Assembly (NCBI GenBank): GCA_963715575.1
Contig: OY970250.1
Span: forward strand, 1,426,001 to 1,490,000
DNA from: AC-32 sp963715575
Lineage (GTDB): Bacteria > Actinomycetota > Thermoleophilia > Gaiellales > Gaiellaceae
Direction of reading: 5' to 3'
Length of the DNA stretch: 64,000 nt
This document shows, one piece after another, positions 33,496 through 42,071 of the stretch. Below the pieces are notes generated by a model. That model saw nothing but the letters and a program-made list of their open reading frames with translations. It was not told the origin of the DNA and did no database searches. The position numbers were made by a program, and so were the translations under genes. Position 1 is the first letter of the stretch; every line of letters begins with the position of its first letter.

Positions 33496-34554
33496 ATGCG
33501 GCGCCTGATCTTGCTCCTGTTCGTGGGTTGCGCAGGGCTCTTCGCCGGTGTGGTCCTGACCGGGCCGGCGCACGGCGACCTGCTGCCGACGCTGACGCTG
33601 CCCACGCTTCCCACGGTCACGGCCCCGCCGCCGTTGCCACCGCCTCCGCCGCTGCCGCCTCCGCCGCCTCCGCCGCCGCTGCCGCCGTTGCCACCGCCTC
33701 CGCCACTGCCGCCTCCGCCGCTCGTGCCGCCTCCTCCACCGGTGCTTCCGCCACCGCCTCCGCCGCCTGCGCTGCCCCCGGCGCCACCGCTCCCCGGGGG
33801 CGGCCCGCCGTCGGCGATCACCCCGCCGCCTGCCGCCACGCAGCCCGCAGGCTCTACAGGCGGGCCTGCGACGGGCACCGAGTCGGCGCAGCGCTCGGCA
33901 CCGGCTCGCAGCGTTCGCGTCACCAGGACGCGCTTCTCTACGAGCGGCCCGCCGGCGCACCGCGGCACGGCGATCAGCTTCCGGCTCAGCAGGCCGGGCA
34001 AGGTGCTGCTGGTCGTGCGTTCCGCAACCGGCACGTGTGAGGTCGTGGGTCGCAGGCGGGTCGCCGGCGTACGGGGGTTGAACCGCGTGCGCTTCAGCGG
34101 ACGCGTCCACGGCCGGCCGCTCGCCCCAGGGCGGTACATCATCGACGTCGTCGTCGTCCGCGGGAGGAGCCACAAGCGTGTCGGGCGCGTCGCGATCGAG
34201 ATCGTCCGGCCCGGCAGGCGTCTGACGAGGGCGCAGCGGGTTGCGCCTGTGGGCGTCGCCTGCGCGGCCCCCGCTGGATCGCCCTCCCTGCCGGCAGCCG
34301 TCATCGACACCCGAAGAGTCGGCGGGAGCGGCGATGGTGGCAGCGCGGCCGGTAACAGTCTGAAGGCCCGCGGCGGATCCATCACCGGCGGGCTCGGGGC
34401 GATCTTCAAGCCTCCGAAACTCCCGGGTGGGAGTGAGGGTGGAGGCGGCGGACTCGCGTGGCTCGGGCTAGGCGTCTACCTCGTGCTCGTCGGAGCGTTC
34501 CTGGCGATGCTGCTCTACGTGGCGCGCTTCCTGCGCGGCTCCTGGAACCCGTAG
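33496..34554 (+). CDS. Proline-rich surface protein with C-terminal membrane helix
   Basis: A 352-residue secreted or surface protein. It has a signal peptide (residues 1-27), then a polyproline region of about 70 residues built from PPPLPP-like units, a beta-rich domain (about 140-240, ending with the phrase LAPGRYIIDVVVVRG typical of bacterial Ig-like filaments), a Gly-rich stretch, and a C-terminal transmembrane helix with a short basic end. GGGAGG precedes the ATG by 7 bases. The polyproline part probably spans peptidoglycan. Function is unknown. It follows the ECF sigma unit. Confidence 0.8.
   Translation: MRRLILLLFVGCAGLFAGVVLTGPAHGDLLPTLTLPTLPTVTAPPPLPPPPPLPPPPPPPPLPPLPPPPPLPPPPLVPPPPPVLPPPPPPPALPPAPPLPGGGPPSAITPPPAATQPAGSTGGPATGTESAQRSAPARSVRVTRTRFSTSGPPAHRGTAISFRLSRPGKVLLVVRSATGTCEVVGRRRVAGVRGLNRVRFSGRVHGRPLAPGRYIIDVVVVRGRSHKRVGRVAIEIVRPGRRLTRAQRVAPVGVACAAPAGSPSLPAAVIDTRRVGGSGDGGSAAGNSLKARGGSITGGLGAIFKPPKLPGGSEGGGGGLAWLGLGVYLVLVGAFLAMLLYVARFLRGSWNP
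33622..33810 (+). repeat. Polyproline-coding low-complexity repeat
   Basis: A run of CCG/CCT/CCA codons interspersed with CTG and TTG gives irregular PPPLPPPP units inside the surface protein gene. Units are not identical and there are no spacers, so it is a coding repeat that may vary in length between strains. Confidence 0.8.
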
Positions 34555-34590
34555 GTCGATGCGTCGCTGGCTGCTCGCAGCGCTCGCTGG

Positions 34591-34680
34591 GTGCTCTACG
34601 GCGTGATGGGACTTGCGGCGCTGGCGCTCGTGTTCGCGCTGACGGAGTTCGCGCGCAAGCAGTGGCCCGCGCGCGGCTAG
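34591..34680 (+). CDS. Possible 29-residue membrane peptide
   Basis: A short open frame from GTG 34591 encodes VLYGVMGLAALALVFALTE followed by FARKQWPARG, a single hydrophobic helix with a basic end. The frame is open back to 34555. There is no clear ribosome-binding site and no homologue I recognise, so it may be chance. It fills most of the gap between the surface protein and the ligase gene. Confidence 0.25.
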   Translation: MLYGVMGLAALALVFALTEFARKQWPARG

Positions 34681-34690
34681 CGTACGGCCC

Positions 34691-35791
34691 TTGATCGAGC
34701 AGCATTTCGGCGAGAGCGCCCTCTGGTCGCTCGGGATCGAGGAGGAGGTGCTGATCCTCGACGTGGACACCCTGGCGCTGGCGCCCGGGGTGGAGCCGGT
34801 GCTCGCGGCCGTCGAGGGACGCGAGCTGCCCGGCGTCCTGAAGATGGAGCTGCTGGCTTCGATGGTCGAGGTGTCGACGAACGTCTGCGCGACGCCGCAG
34901 GAGGCGCTGGCGTCGCTGCGTGAGCTGCGTGCCGCCGCGGAGGAGGGCGCGCGGGCGAGCGGCCACCGGATCGCGGCCGCGGGGACGCACCCGTTCAGCC
35001 TCCCCGAGATCCAGGACATCGCGCCCGACCCGCGTTACCGGGAGTTCGTCGAATACGCGGGCGTCACGGCCAGGCGGCAGGGGGTCTGCGGGCTCCACGT
35101 CCACGTCGGCATGCCCGGCCCCGACGAGTGCATGCGGGCGCTCGAGGGCGTCCTGCCCTGGCTGCCGCTCGTGCTCGCGCTGTCGGCGAACTCGCCGTAC
35201 CTCGCGGGCGAGGAGACGGGCCTCGCCTCGGCGCGGGCAGAGGTGCTCGCGCAGCTGCCCCGCGCTTCGGCGCCGCCGGTCTTCGAGTCCTATGCGGAGT
35301 GGGAGGCGTTCGTCGAGCGTTTTGTCCGGATCGGGCTGGCGGACGGCTACACGCGCTTCTGGTGGGACATCCGTCCGCACCCGCGCTTCGGCACGCTCGA
35401 GGTGCGCGCGCCCGACCAGCCGACCGCGGTCGAGAACACTGCCGCCTTCGCCGCTCTCTTGCAGGCCCTCTGCGTGACCGTTCTCGACGGCAAGCCGCCC
35501 GCGCCGGCCAACCGCGGCGACTACGCCCAGAACCGCTGGGCCGCGCTGCGCTTCGGGCCCCGGGCGGAGCTGATCCATCCCGACGGCGAGCGGCTCGTCG
35601 GCGTCGAGGAGCTGACCCATGAGCTGCTGGAGCTGGTCGAGCCGGCCGCGCGGATGCTGGGCAGCACCGACATGCTGCAGGGACTCGACCCATGCAGCTG
35701 CGAAGGCGACCGCCAGCTCGAGGTCGGGCGCGGGCAGGGCCTCCGAGCCGTCGCCGCGGACACCGCCGAGCGAACGCTACGATCGAGCTAG
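34691..35791 (+). CDS. GCS2-type carboxylate-amine ligase (YbdK-like)
   Basis: A 366-residue member of the glutamate-cysteine ligase family 2. Signatures are LGIEEEVLILD at the N-terminus, VCGLHVHVGMP in the middle, and RFWWDIRPHPRFGTLEVRAPD. The family joins glutamate to an amine such as cysteine using ATP. In actinobacteria these proteins often have uncertain substrates because mycothiol replaces glutathione. The TTG start at 34691 gives the usual N-terminus. An HMA metal-binding gene starts directly after its stop. Confidence 0.87.
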   Translation: MIEQHFGESALWSLGIEEEVLILDVDTLALAPGVEPVLAAVEGRELPGVLKMELLASMVEVSTNVCATPQEALASLRELRAAAEEGARASGHRIAAAGTHPFSLPEIQDIAPDPRYREFVEYAGVTARRQGVCGLHVHVGMPGPDECMRALEGVLPWLPLVLALSANSPYLAGEETGLASARAEVLAQLPRASAPPVFESYAEWEAFVERFVRIGLADGYTRFWWDIRPHPRFGTLEVRAPDQPTAVENTAAFAALLQALCVTVLDGKPPAPANRGDYAQNRWAALRFGPRAELIHPDGERLVGVEELTHELLELVEPAARMLGSTDMLQGLDPCSCEGDRQLEVGRGQGLRAVAADTAERTLRSS

Positions 35792-36010
35792 ATGGCCACC
35801 CGCTCCGAGACGATCCAGGTCAGCGGCATCCGCTGCGAGCGCTGCGTCGGCCGCCTCGCCGGCGCTCTGCGGGGCCACGAGGGCCTCGAGCTCGCGAACG
35901 CGAACCTGATGGGCCAGGTGCAGCTGCAGTGGGACGACGAGCACACCGACCGCGAGTCGATCCTGGCCGCGATGGCCAAGGCCGGCTTTCGCGAGCTTGA
36001 AGCCGTCTAG
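35792..36010 (+). CDS. HMA-domain metal-binding protein (copper-chaperone-like)
   Basis: A 72-residue single heavy-metal-associated domain with the metal motif GIRCERC (C-x2-C). It starts immediately after the ligase stop, so the two are co-transcribed. It resembles CopZ-type chaperones in size and fold, though the loop before the cysteines differs from the GMTCxxC consensus (GIRCERC). The partner ATPase is not in the window. Confidence 0.85.
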   Translation: MATRSETIQVSGIRCERCVGRLAGALRGHEGLELANANLMGQVQLQWDDEHTDRESILAAMAKAGFRELEAV

Positions 36011-36429
36011 AGCGGGTCGTGCGGATCGGGCGGGATGATCTGCCGGCCGCGAACGCCGGCTTCCTGGCCCTCGCGGCTCTCGACGCGTTCCTTGGGCGCC
36101 GGCTCGACGCCCGACCATAGCCCTTCCTGCTCCGCGCTCGGAGCCGGGTCGTCCGGCGGTTCGTCGTAACCCTCGGCGAGCCCGTAGTGCGCGGCGACCG
36201 CCTGGTGGTCGAGGTCGCCGTTCTTCAGCGGCGGCGAATCCTCGACGAGCTCCTTCGAGACAGTCAGCCGCACGACCTTCTCCTGGTCGTCCGAATGGGC
36301 GAACGCCTTCGGCATCGCGTACCGCGCCTTCCGCAGCATCCCCTCCTCGACGACCAGCAGATCGCCCTCGACCGCGACCACGTGGCCGAGCTTGCCACCG
36401 TCGCTGCCGATCACTCCGTAGCCTTCCAT
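36007..36429 (-). CDS. PRC-barrel/DUF2171-like protein
   Basis: A 140-residue protein starting MEGYGVIGSDGGKLGHV. The first 60 residues look like a PRC-barrel or DUF2171 small beta-barrel (VEGDLLVVEEGMLRKARYAMP). The rest is acidic, Pro-rich and probably disordered. It is convergent with the HMA gene (4 bp overlap) and divergent from the second sigma factor gene (99 bp gap). Function is unknown. Confidence 0.65.
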   Translation of the reverse strand: MEGYGVIGSDGGKLGHVVAVEGDLLVVEEGMLRKARYAMPKAFAHSDDQEKVVRLTVSKELVEDSPPLKNGDLDHQAVAAHYGLAEGYDEPPDDPAPSAEQEGLWSGVEPAPKERVESREGQEAGVRGRQIIPPDPHDPL

Positions 36430-36528
36430 GAGCGGCCCGTACCCACCGCGGCCCGGGCGGAAACGGGAATGGCGAGCCACGCGCAGGCGTTCGAAGGCGA
36501 GACAGAGACGATTGCTAGGGTGGCCGCG

Positions 36529-37119
36529 ATGGGCGAGACCACTCCGGAAGCGGATCCCAGGAAGCTGGCCGAGGAGGCCCGCGACCGGGTGCGCTTCGAG
36601 GAGGAGGCGCTCGATCTCGCAGACCAGGTCTACCGCGTGGCGCGGCGCCTGGTGTCCACCCGTGAGGAGGCGGAAGACCTGATGCAGGAGACCTACGCGC
36701 GTGCGTTCCGGGCCTGGCGCTCGTACACGCCGGGGACGAACCTGCGCGCGTGGCTGCTGCGGATCCTCACCAACCTGAACATCGATCGCGGCCGCAAGCA
36801 GCAGCGCTCGCCCGACCTGCAGCCGCTCGAGGAAGGCGACTACTACCTCTACAACCGCCTCGAGGAAGCAGGCCGCGAGCCGAACGCCGGCCAGGACCGC
36901 GTCGACGAGCGCCTCTCGCAGGACGACGTGGTCGCGGCGCTCTCGGCCGTTCCACACGACTTCCGCGACGTGGTCGTGCTCGTGGACATCGGCGACTTCA
37001 GCTACGCCGACGCGGCGCAGATCCTCGAGATCCCGATCGGCACCGTCATGTCCCGCCTGCATCGTGGGCGGCGTATCCTGAAACGAGAGCTGGCGGACGA
37101 GGCGGTGCAAAGCGCCTGA
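36529..37119 (+). CDS. ECF sigma factor of the SigR/SigH type
   Basis: A 196-residue sigma factor. Region 2 has EEAEDLMQETYARAFRAW and NLRAWLLRILTNLNID. Region 4 has HDFRDVVVLVDIGDFSYADAA and IPIGTVMSRLHRGRRILKREL. The sequence resembles actinobacterial SigR/SigH, which respond to thiol oxidation. ATG 36529 is preferred, with AGGG about 10 bases upstream; ATG 36469 would add 20 residues. Its stop shares one base with the start of the anti-sigma gene. The neighbouring ligase and HMA protein would suit a redox regulon, which is inference. Confidence 0.88.
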   Translation: MGETTPEADPRKLAEEARDRVRFEEEALDLADQVYRVARRLVSTREEAEDLMQETYARAFRAWRSYTPGTNLRAWLLRILTNLNIDRGRKQQRSPDLQPLEEGDYYLYNRLEEAGREPNAGQDRVDERLSQDDVVAALSAVPHDFRDVVVLVDIGDFSYADAAQILEIPIGTVMSRLHRGRRILKRELADEAVQSA

Positions 37120-37364
37120 TGGCCTTCGGTGCGGAAGTCGATCCGTGTGACAAGTGCGAGGAGCTTCTGCAGCCCTACCTCGACCGCGAGCTCTCCGACG
37201 CCGAGCGCGCCGAGGCCGAGCTGCACCTCGACGGCTGCTCCTACTGCCGAAAGCGCTACCGCTTCGAGGAGAACCTGCGGCAGTTCGTCAGGCAGGCGGC
37301 GGTCGAGGAGATGCCTCCCGACCTGAAGCAGAAGCTCGCCGAGCTGCGCACGTCGCTCTTCTAG
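37119..37364 (+). CDS. RsrA-like zinc anti-sigma factor
   Basis: An 81-residue ZAS-type anti-sigma with H-x3-C-x2-C (HLDGCSYC) and an N-terminal cysteine pair CDKC before ELLQPYLD. This matches the layout of RsrA, where zinc is released and a disulfide forms on oxidation, freeing the sigma factor. ATG 37119 overlaps the sigma stop by one base. The convergent HTH-LytR_C gene overlaps its end by 4 bp. Confidence 0.87.
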   Translation: MAFGAEVDPCDKCEELLQPYLDRELSDAERAEAELHLDGCSYCRKRYRFEENLRQFVRQAAVEEMPPDLKQKLAELRTSLF

Positions 37365-38050
37365 CCCGTGGCGTGAGCGGGGCCGGCGATCACGACGAGC
37401 CGGCGCTGGTTCTTCCCGCCCGGGAGCGGGTGCGTCGGGACGCCGCCGAGCTGCGCCGCCAGCCGCTGGGCCAGCGCGCCGCCGCCGGGCTCGAAGTAGA
37501 TCGAGGTCTCCTTGTAGTCGAAGCGGTTCGCGCGCGTGACGTGCTGGATCCGGTAGCCGAAGGAGCCGATCCGAGTCGCGACGCGGCGGGTGTAGTTGAT
37601 GTCGCCGGCGCCGTTGAGGACGTCGATCGACACCTTCCAGGGCGGCGGCAGTGTCGAGGCGTGCAGCTGAGCGGCCGAGCGACCGTGGCCGCCGCCGAGC
37701 CCGATCGCGAATGTGATCGTCACCGCGACGAGGATCGCGGCGGCCGCTCCGGCGGCCAGCCAGCGCCCGACCGGACGCCGCGACGGCGGCTCGACCGGCA
37801 TGCCCGAGAGCCGGCGCGCCTCACGGTGGTCGATCCCGAGCGCGGTCGCGTAGCGCAGTAGCGCCAGCACCGCGGTGTGCTGGCCCTGGAAGCGGTAGAG
37901 CTTGCCTTCCTCGATCCACTCGAGCTGCTCAGGCCAGAGCGCGGCGCGCTTGGCGGCCTGCTCGATCGTCAGCTTCCGCTGCAGGCGAAGCGTCGTCAGC
38001 GGCGAGGTCTGCGCGGACGGTTCGGCGGCTAGGGGTCGGGCGAGCTCCAC
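37361..38050 (-). CDS. HTH-membrane-LytR_C domain protein
   Basis: A 229-residue protein with an N-terminal helix-turn-helix of RodZ/XRE type (TTLRLQRKLTIEQAAKRA, about residues 19-36), one transmembrane helix (about 98-117), and a C-terminal LytR_C-like domain (VSIDVLNGAGDINYTRRVATRI). The domain order resembles cytoplasmic HTH plus outside cell-envelope domain proteins. Its start overlaps the MobA-like gene by 22 bp, so it is the last gene of the molybdenum hydroxylase run, though a functional link is not evident. Confidence 0.75.
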   Translation of the reverse strand: MELARPLAAEPSAQTSPLTTLRLQRKLTIEQAAKRAALWPEQLEWIEEGKLYRFQGQHTAVLALLRYATALGIDHREARRLSGMPVEPPSRRPVGRWLAAGAAAAILVAVTITFAIGLGGGHGRSAAQLHASTLPPPWKVSIDVLNGAGDINYTRRVATRIGSFGYRIQHVTRANRFDYKETSIYFEPGGGALAQRLAAQLGGVPTHPLPGGKNQRRLVVIAGPAHATG

Positions 38051-38559
38051 GGCTTCAGTCTCTCAGGCACCTCATCGGCGAAATCGACATCTCCTGGAGG
38101 GGACAGATCGTCGCAGGCGACGAGGACGGCGTCGAGATCTTTCGCGCCCTCGTCCGGAATTTGCGGCCAAACCTTGCGCGCGACCAGGACCGGATGCAGG
38201 CGGATGCCCTCGTAGGTGGCGGCGATCACCGGCGCGGGCTGCTTGCGCCAGGCGGCGATCACGCGGTCGATCGCGACCGGGTCGAGCCCGGGGCCGTCGC
38301 CGAGGATGACGATCGCGGCCTCGGCCTCGGGCGGCAGGGCCGCGAGCCCGCAGCGGAGCGAGGCGCCGGGCCCGCGCTCCCAGCCGGGGCAGCGGACGGT
38401 GCGCGCCGAGCTCTCGAGCTCGTGGGCGCCGAGCACGACGAGCACGTCGTCCACCGAGCTGGCGCGGACACGTTCGAGCACGGGCTCGAGCAGCAGCGCC
38501 TGCTTGGGCGAGCCGAACCGGCTCGAGGCGCCGGCCGCCAGCACGACGGCCCAGATCAT
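38029..38559 (-). CDS. MobA/MocA-like nucleotidyltransferase
   Basis: A 176-residue protein with the nucleotidyltransferase motif AVVLAAGASSRFGSPKQAL and the metal/NTP motif ILGDGPGLDP. These enzymes attach CMP or GMP to molybdopterin. It is directly downstream of a molybdenum hydroxylase, so a cofactor-maturation (MocA) role is likely. It is slightly short: the segment after KQALLLEP lacks the usual GGRPLL stretch. The ATG overlaps the FAD-subunit stop (TCATC on plus strand). Confidence 0.8.
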   Translation of the reverse strand: MIWAVVLAAGASSRFGSPKQALLLEPVLERVRASSVDDVLVVLGAHELESSARTVRCPGWERGPGASLRCGLAALPPEAEAAIVILGDGPGLDPVAIDRVIAAWRKQPAPVIAATYEGIRLHPVLVARKVWPQIPDEGAKDLDAVLVACDDLSPPGDVDFADEVPERLKPWSSPDP

Positions 38560-39401
38560 CAGCCCAGCGCTTCGAGCGCCCGCCGGACGAGCGGCCGCGC
38601 AAGGTCGACCTTGTACGCGGTGCCGGCCAGCGGCGTGGCGCGGTCGAGCTCGTCCGGGCGCGAGAGGGGCCACGGGATCGGCGCCACGCCGGCCAGCGCG
38701 AGACGCGTTTCACCGCCGGTGCGCGCGGCCGCGACTCCGACGAGCGCGAACGAGAACCGGTTGCGCTCCATCGCCTTCAGGTACGTGCTTGCCTCCGGAC
38801 GGGGCACCTCGAGCTCGAGGATCAGCTCGCCGGGCTCGAGCGCGGTCACGTCGCGGTCGTCCTCGGTCGGCAGCCGGTAGAGGTCGGCGAGCGGAAGCTC
38901 GCGCCGGTCTGTGCGCAGCGTCGCTCCGAGTGCGAGCAGCGCCGCGGCCGGGTCGGACGGGTGCGCCGAGGCGCAGCGCTCGTTGCCGAAGATCGCGTGC
39001 TCCCGATGCGCGCCCTCGCGCGCGTGGCAGGTCGAGCCACCGTGCAGGAAGCACGGGTAGTTGAGCCGCCAGTACCAGCAGCGCGTCGCCTGGAGCAGGT
39101 TGCCGCCGATCGTCCCCATCGAGCGGAGCTGCGGCGACGACGCCAGGGCACACGCTTCGCGCAGCGCCGCCGGGATCTCGGGGTCGGCCTCGAGCTCGGC
39201 AAGGGTCGTGCCCGCGCCGATCCGGCTACCGCCCTCATGCACCCCACGCGGGACGACGGCGCGGACGTCCACCAGCGTCTCCGCCTCGACGAGCCGAGAG
39301 CGCAGCAGCGGCACGAGCTCGGTCCCGCCGGCGAGCGCGACCGAGCCGTCCCCCAGCGCTGCGGTCGCGTCCTCGACCGATTCAGGCTGGACTAGCTGCA
39401 A
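38559..39401 (-). CDS. FAD subunit of a molybdenum hydroxylase with extra Fe-S ligands (PaoB/YagS-like)
   Basis: A 280-residue CoxM/XdhB-type FAD subunit (ALAGGTELVPLLRSR, SMGTIGGNLLQATRC). Four cysteines follow in RCWYWRLNYPCF, GSTCHAREG and GNERCASAHPSD. The same spacing holds a [4Fe-4S] cluster in E. coli PaoB/YagS, so this subunit probably also carries one. It passes electrons between the [2Fe-2S] subunit and an acceptor. Its start lies 20 bp inside the end of the molybdopterin subunit gene. Confidence 0.87.
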   Translation of the reverse strand: MQLVQPESVEDATAALGDGSVALAGGTELVPLLRSRLVEAETLVDVRAVVPRGVHEGGSRIGAGTTLAELEADPEIPAALREACALASSPQLRSMGTIGGNLLQATRCWYWRLNYPCFLHGGSTCHAREGAHREHAIFGNERCASAHPSDPAAALLALGATLRTDRRELPLADLYRLPTEDDRDVTALEPGELILELEVPRPEASTYLKAMERNRFSFALVGVAAARTGGETRLALAGVAPIPWPLSRPDELDRATPLAGTAYKVDLARPLVRRALEALG

Positions 39402-41646
39402 GCTTCTGCTCCCGCGCTCGGGCCTCGGCCAGCGCCCGCAGCATCTCCTCGCGGGTCACGGGCAGCGAGCGCACGTCGGCCCCGGTCGCGTCGCGGATCG
39501 CGTTCACGATGGCCGCAGCCGTGGGCACGATCGGCGGCTCGCCGAGGCCCTTCGAGCCGAGGTTGGTCAGGTGCTCGTCCGGGATGTCCAGCAGCTCGAC
39601 GACCATCTCCGGCACGTCGGCGATCGTCGGCAGCTTGTAGGCGTCGAGCGTCTGCGTCAGCACGCGCCCGCTGGCGGGGTCGACGAGCCGTTCCTCGGAG
39701 AGCGTGTGCCCGACGCCCTGGATGATCCCGCCCTCGACCTGGCTCTGGGCGCCGAGCGGGTTGATCACGCGGCCGACGTCGTGGATCGCAGCGATCCGCT
39801 CGACCCGTACCTCGCCGGTCTCGACGTCCACGGCCACGTGCGCGACCTGGACGCCGAAGGTGAGCACGCGCATCCCGGCCGGGTTCGGGCCGCGGGAGCC
39901 CTTGCCGAGGATCTGCGCGTCCTCGAGCAGCCCGGTCACCTCCTCGAGCGGCCACGAGCCGCCGTCGGCGGAGACGATCTGGCCGTCCTTGAGCGAGAGC
40001 ACGCGCTCCTCGACGTCGTGGCGCTGCGCTGCGATCTCGAGGATCTGCCGGGCGGCGTCCGCAGCTGCGGCGCGCACCGCCGGTCCCATCGAGGGCGTGG
40101 TCGAGGAGCCGGCCGAGATCGACGCGTACGGCCCGCGCGCCGAGTCGCCGAGCTCGCAGCGGACCCGCTCGAGCGGCAGCCCGAGCTCCTCGGCCGCGAT
40201 CTGCGCCATCGCCGTCCGCGTGCCGGTGCCGATGTCCTGCATCGCCGTGAGCACGACCGCGTTGCCGTCCGAGCCGACGCGCACCCAGGCGTACGAGGGC
40301 GGGCCGCCGCCGCCGTACCAGATCTGGCTGGCGAGCCCGGTGCCGCGGCGAACCGGGCCCTCGGAGCGCGCGCGCACCTCCTCGCGCCGGGCCCAGTGCT
40401 CGTCCGCGCGGTCGTAGCACTCGAGCAGCTTCTTGGAGGAGTACGGCCGGCCGTCGGCCAGGTCGTTGTCGGCGTGGTTGCGCCGCCGTAGCTCGAGCGG
40501 GTCGAGCTCCAGGCGCGCGGCCAGCTCGTCGAGCACGCACTCCAGCCCGAAGGTGCCCTCGACGAAGCCCGGCGCGCGGAAGGCCGCGTTCGGCGGCAGG
40601 TTGAGCTTCGTCCCGTAGGTCTGCGTGCGGACGTTCTCACAGGCGTAGAGCATCTCGATCGGCCCGTAGGTCGGCCCCGAGAAGCCGGACCAGCCGATCG
40701 TGTTCACGTACTCGGCCTCGAGCGCGACGAGCGTCCCGTCCGAGCGCGCGCCGGCTCGCAGCTTCTGGATCGTGCCGTTGCGGTTGCCGGTGGCGAGGTT
40801 CTCCTCGCGGCGGGTGAGCGCGCAGCGGACCGGGCGGCCGGTCTTCTCGGCGAGCGCGATCGCGATGTAGGTGTAGTCGCCGGGCCCGTTCTTCGCGCCG
40901 AAGCCGCCGCCCATGTAGTTGCAGACCACGCGCACGCGGTCGGGCGGCAGGCCGAGTTGCTCGCTGACCGAGTCGCGGATCCCCCAGATGAACTGGGTCG
41001 AGATGTAGATCTCGAGCGTGTCGCCCTCCCAGCGGGCGACCGACTGGTGTGTCTCCATCGCGTTGTGCAGGACGGTCTGCGTGCGGTACTCGGCCTCGAC
41101 GACCGCGTCGGCCGCCGAGAAGCCGGCGTCGACGTCGCCGCGCTCGTAGCTGCGCGGCTCGTCCACGAACGACTTCTGCCGCACGGCCTGCTCGGGGTCG
41201 AGCAGCGGCTCGAGCTCCTCCCATTCGACCTCGACCAGCGCGAGCGCCTCGCGGGCGCGCTCGTAGCTCTCGGCGGCTACGGCGGCCACCGGCGAGCCGT
41301 GGAAGGGCGGCTCGGCCTGCAGCACGTGGCACTCGTCGGGCCCGACCGCGGCGAGCACGCCCGGCAGCTCGAGCGCGCGGCTGAAATCGATGCTGTTCAC
41401 ACGCGCGCGCGCGTGGGGCGAGCGCAGCACGGCCGTCTGGAGCAGGCCCGGCAGCTTGAGGTCGGCCGTGAAGATCGCCTCGCCCCGTGCCCGCTGGCGC
41501 CCGTCCTGTCTCGGCGCGGGCCGGCCGACGACCTCGCCCGGGCCCTGCGGCCACTGGTCGAGCGCGTCGTCGTCGCCCTCGACGACGACCCACTGCTCGG
41601 TGTACCTACCTTCGACTTCCTTCTCGGTCCGGATCAGTCGCGCCAC
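39382..41646 (-). CDS. Molybdopterin-binding catalytic subunit (xanthine dehydrogenase/aldehyde oxidoreductase family)
   Basis: A 754-residue large subunit. Seen are GEAIFTADLKLPGLLQTAVL, CNYMGGGFGAKNGPGDY (glycine-rich molybdopterin loop), AFRAPGFVEG at the substrate pocket, and GLGEPPIVPTAAAIVNAI with the catalytic glutamate. The AFRAPG loop is not the AYxCSFR of aerobic CO dehydrogenase, so this is a generic xanthine/aldehyde-type enzyme, closest in layout to PaoC/YagR. GTG 41646 overlaps the [2Fe-2S] gene by 13 bp. The substrate is unknown. Confidence 0.88.
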   Translation of the reverse strand: MARLIRTEKEVEGRYTEQWVVVEGDDDALDQWPQGPGEVVGRPAPRQDGRQRARGEAIFTADLKLPGLLQTAVLRSPHARARVNSIDFSRALELPGVLAAVGPDECHVLQAEPPFHGSPVAAVAAESYERAREALALVEVEWEELEPLLDPEQAVRQKSFVDEPRSYERGDVDAGFSAADAVVEAEYRTQTVLHNAMETHQSVARWEGDTLEIYISTQFIWGIRDSVSEQLGLPPDRVRVVCNYMGGGFGAKNGPGDYTYIAIALAEKTGRPVRCALTRREENLATGNRNGTIQKLRAGARSDGTLVALEAEYVNTIGWSGFSGPTYGPIEMLYACENVRTQTYGTKLNLPPNAAFRAPGFVEGTFGLECVLDELAARLELDPLELRRRNHADNDLADGRPYSSKKLLECYDRADEHWARREEVRARSEGPVRRGTGLASQIWYGGGGPPSYAWVRVGSDGNAVVLTAMQDIGTGTRTAMAQIAAEELGLPLERVRCELGDSARGPYASISAGSSTTPSMGPAVRAAAADAARQILEIAAQRHDVEERVLSLKDGQIVSADGGSWPLEEVTGLLEDAQILGKGSRGPNPAGMRVLTFGVQVAHVAVDVETGEVRVERIAAIHDVGRVINPLGAQSQVEGGIIQGVGHTLSEERLVDPASGRVLTQTLDAYKLPTIADVPEMVVELLDIPDEHLTNLGSKGLGEPPIVPTAAAIVNAIRDATGADVRSLPVTREEMLRALAEARAREQKLAASPA

Positions 41647-42071
41647 GTCAGCACCGCCTCCTCGATTCGCGGGTACGCGCCGCAGCGGCAGAGGTTGCCG
41701 GCCATCGCGTGGCGGACGCGCTCGGGGGTGGGATTCGGCTCGGCCTCGACGAGCGCCGCCGCCGAGACGATCTGCCCCGGGGTGCAGAACCCGCATTGGA
41801 GCGCGTCGGCGCGGACGAAGGCGTCCACCAGCGCGTGGTCGCGCAGGCCTTCGATCGTCGTCACCTCGCGCTCGCCGACCGTGTGCACCAGCGTGATGCA
41901 CGAGAGGACGGGCACACCGTCGAGCTGCACCGTGCAGGCGCCGCAGTGGCCCTCGCCGCAGGCGATCTTCGTGCCGGTCAGGCCAAGCTCGTCGCGGAGC
42001 GTCTCGGCGAGCGTGCGCCCGACCGGCGGGTCGACCTCGAGCACGGCCCCGTTGACACGCAAGCTAAGCAC
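41634..42071 (-). CDS. [2Fe-2S] subunit of the molybdenum hydroxylase
   Basis: A 145-residue two-cluster subunit. The plant-type cluster motif is CGEGHCGACTVQLDG plus a downstream LSC, and the helical-domain cluster uses CGFCTPGQ and CRCGAYPRI. No Tat signal is present, so the complex should be cytoplasmic, unlike E. coli PaoA. Gene order amidohydrolase, [2Fe-2S], molybdopterin, FAD, MobA-like is colinear with overlaps throughout. Confidence 0.92.
   Translation of the reverse strand: MLSLRVNGAVLEVDPPVGRTLAETLRDELGLTGTKIACGEGHCGACTVQLDGVPVLSCITLVHTVGEREVTTIEGLRDHALVDAFVRADALQCGFCTPGQIVSAAALVEAEPNPTPERVRHAMAGNLCRCGAYPRIEEAVLTWRD

Noticed and set aside
33622..33810. CRISPR-like or satellite repeat
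   Set aside because: Units are variable, contiguous and in frame as polyproline codons; there are no spacers.
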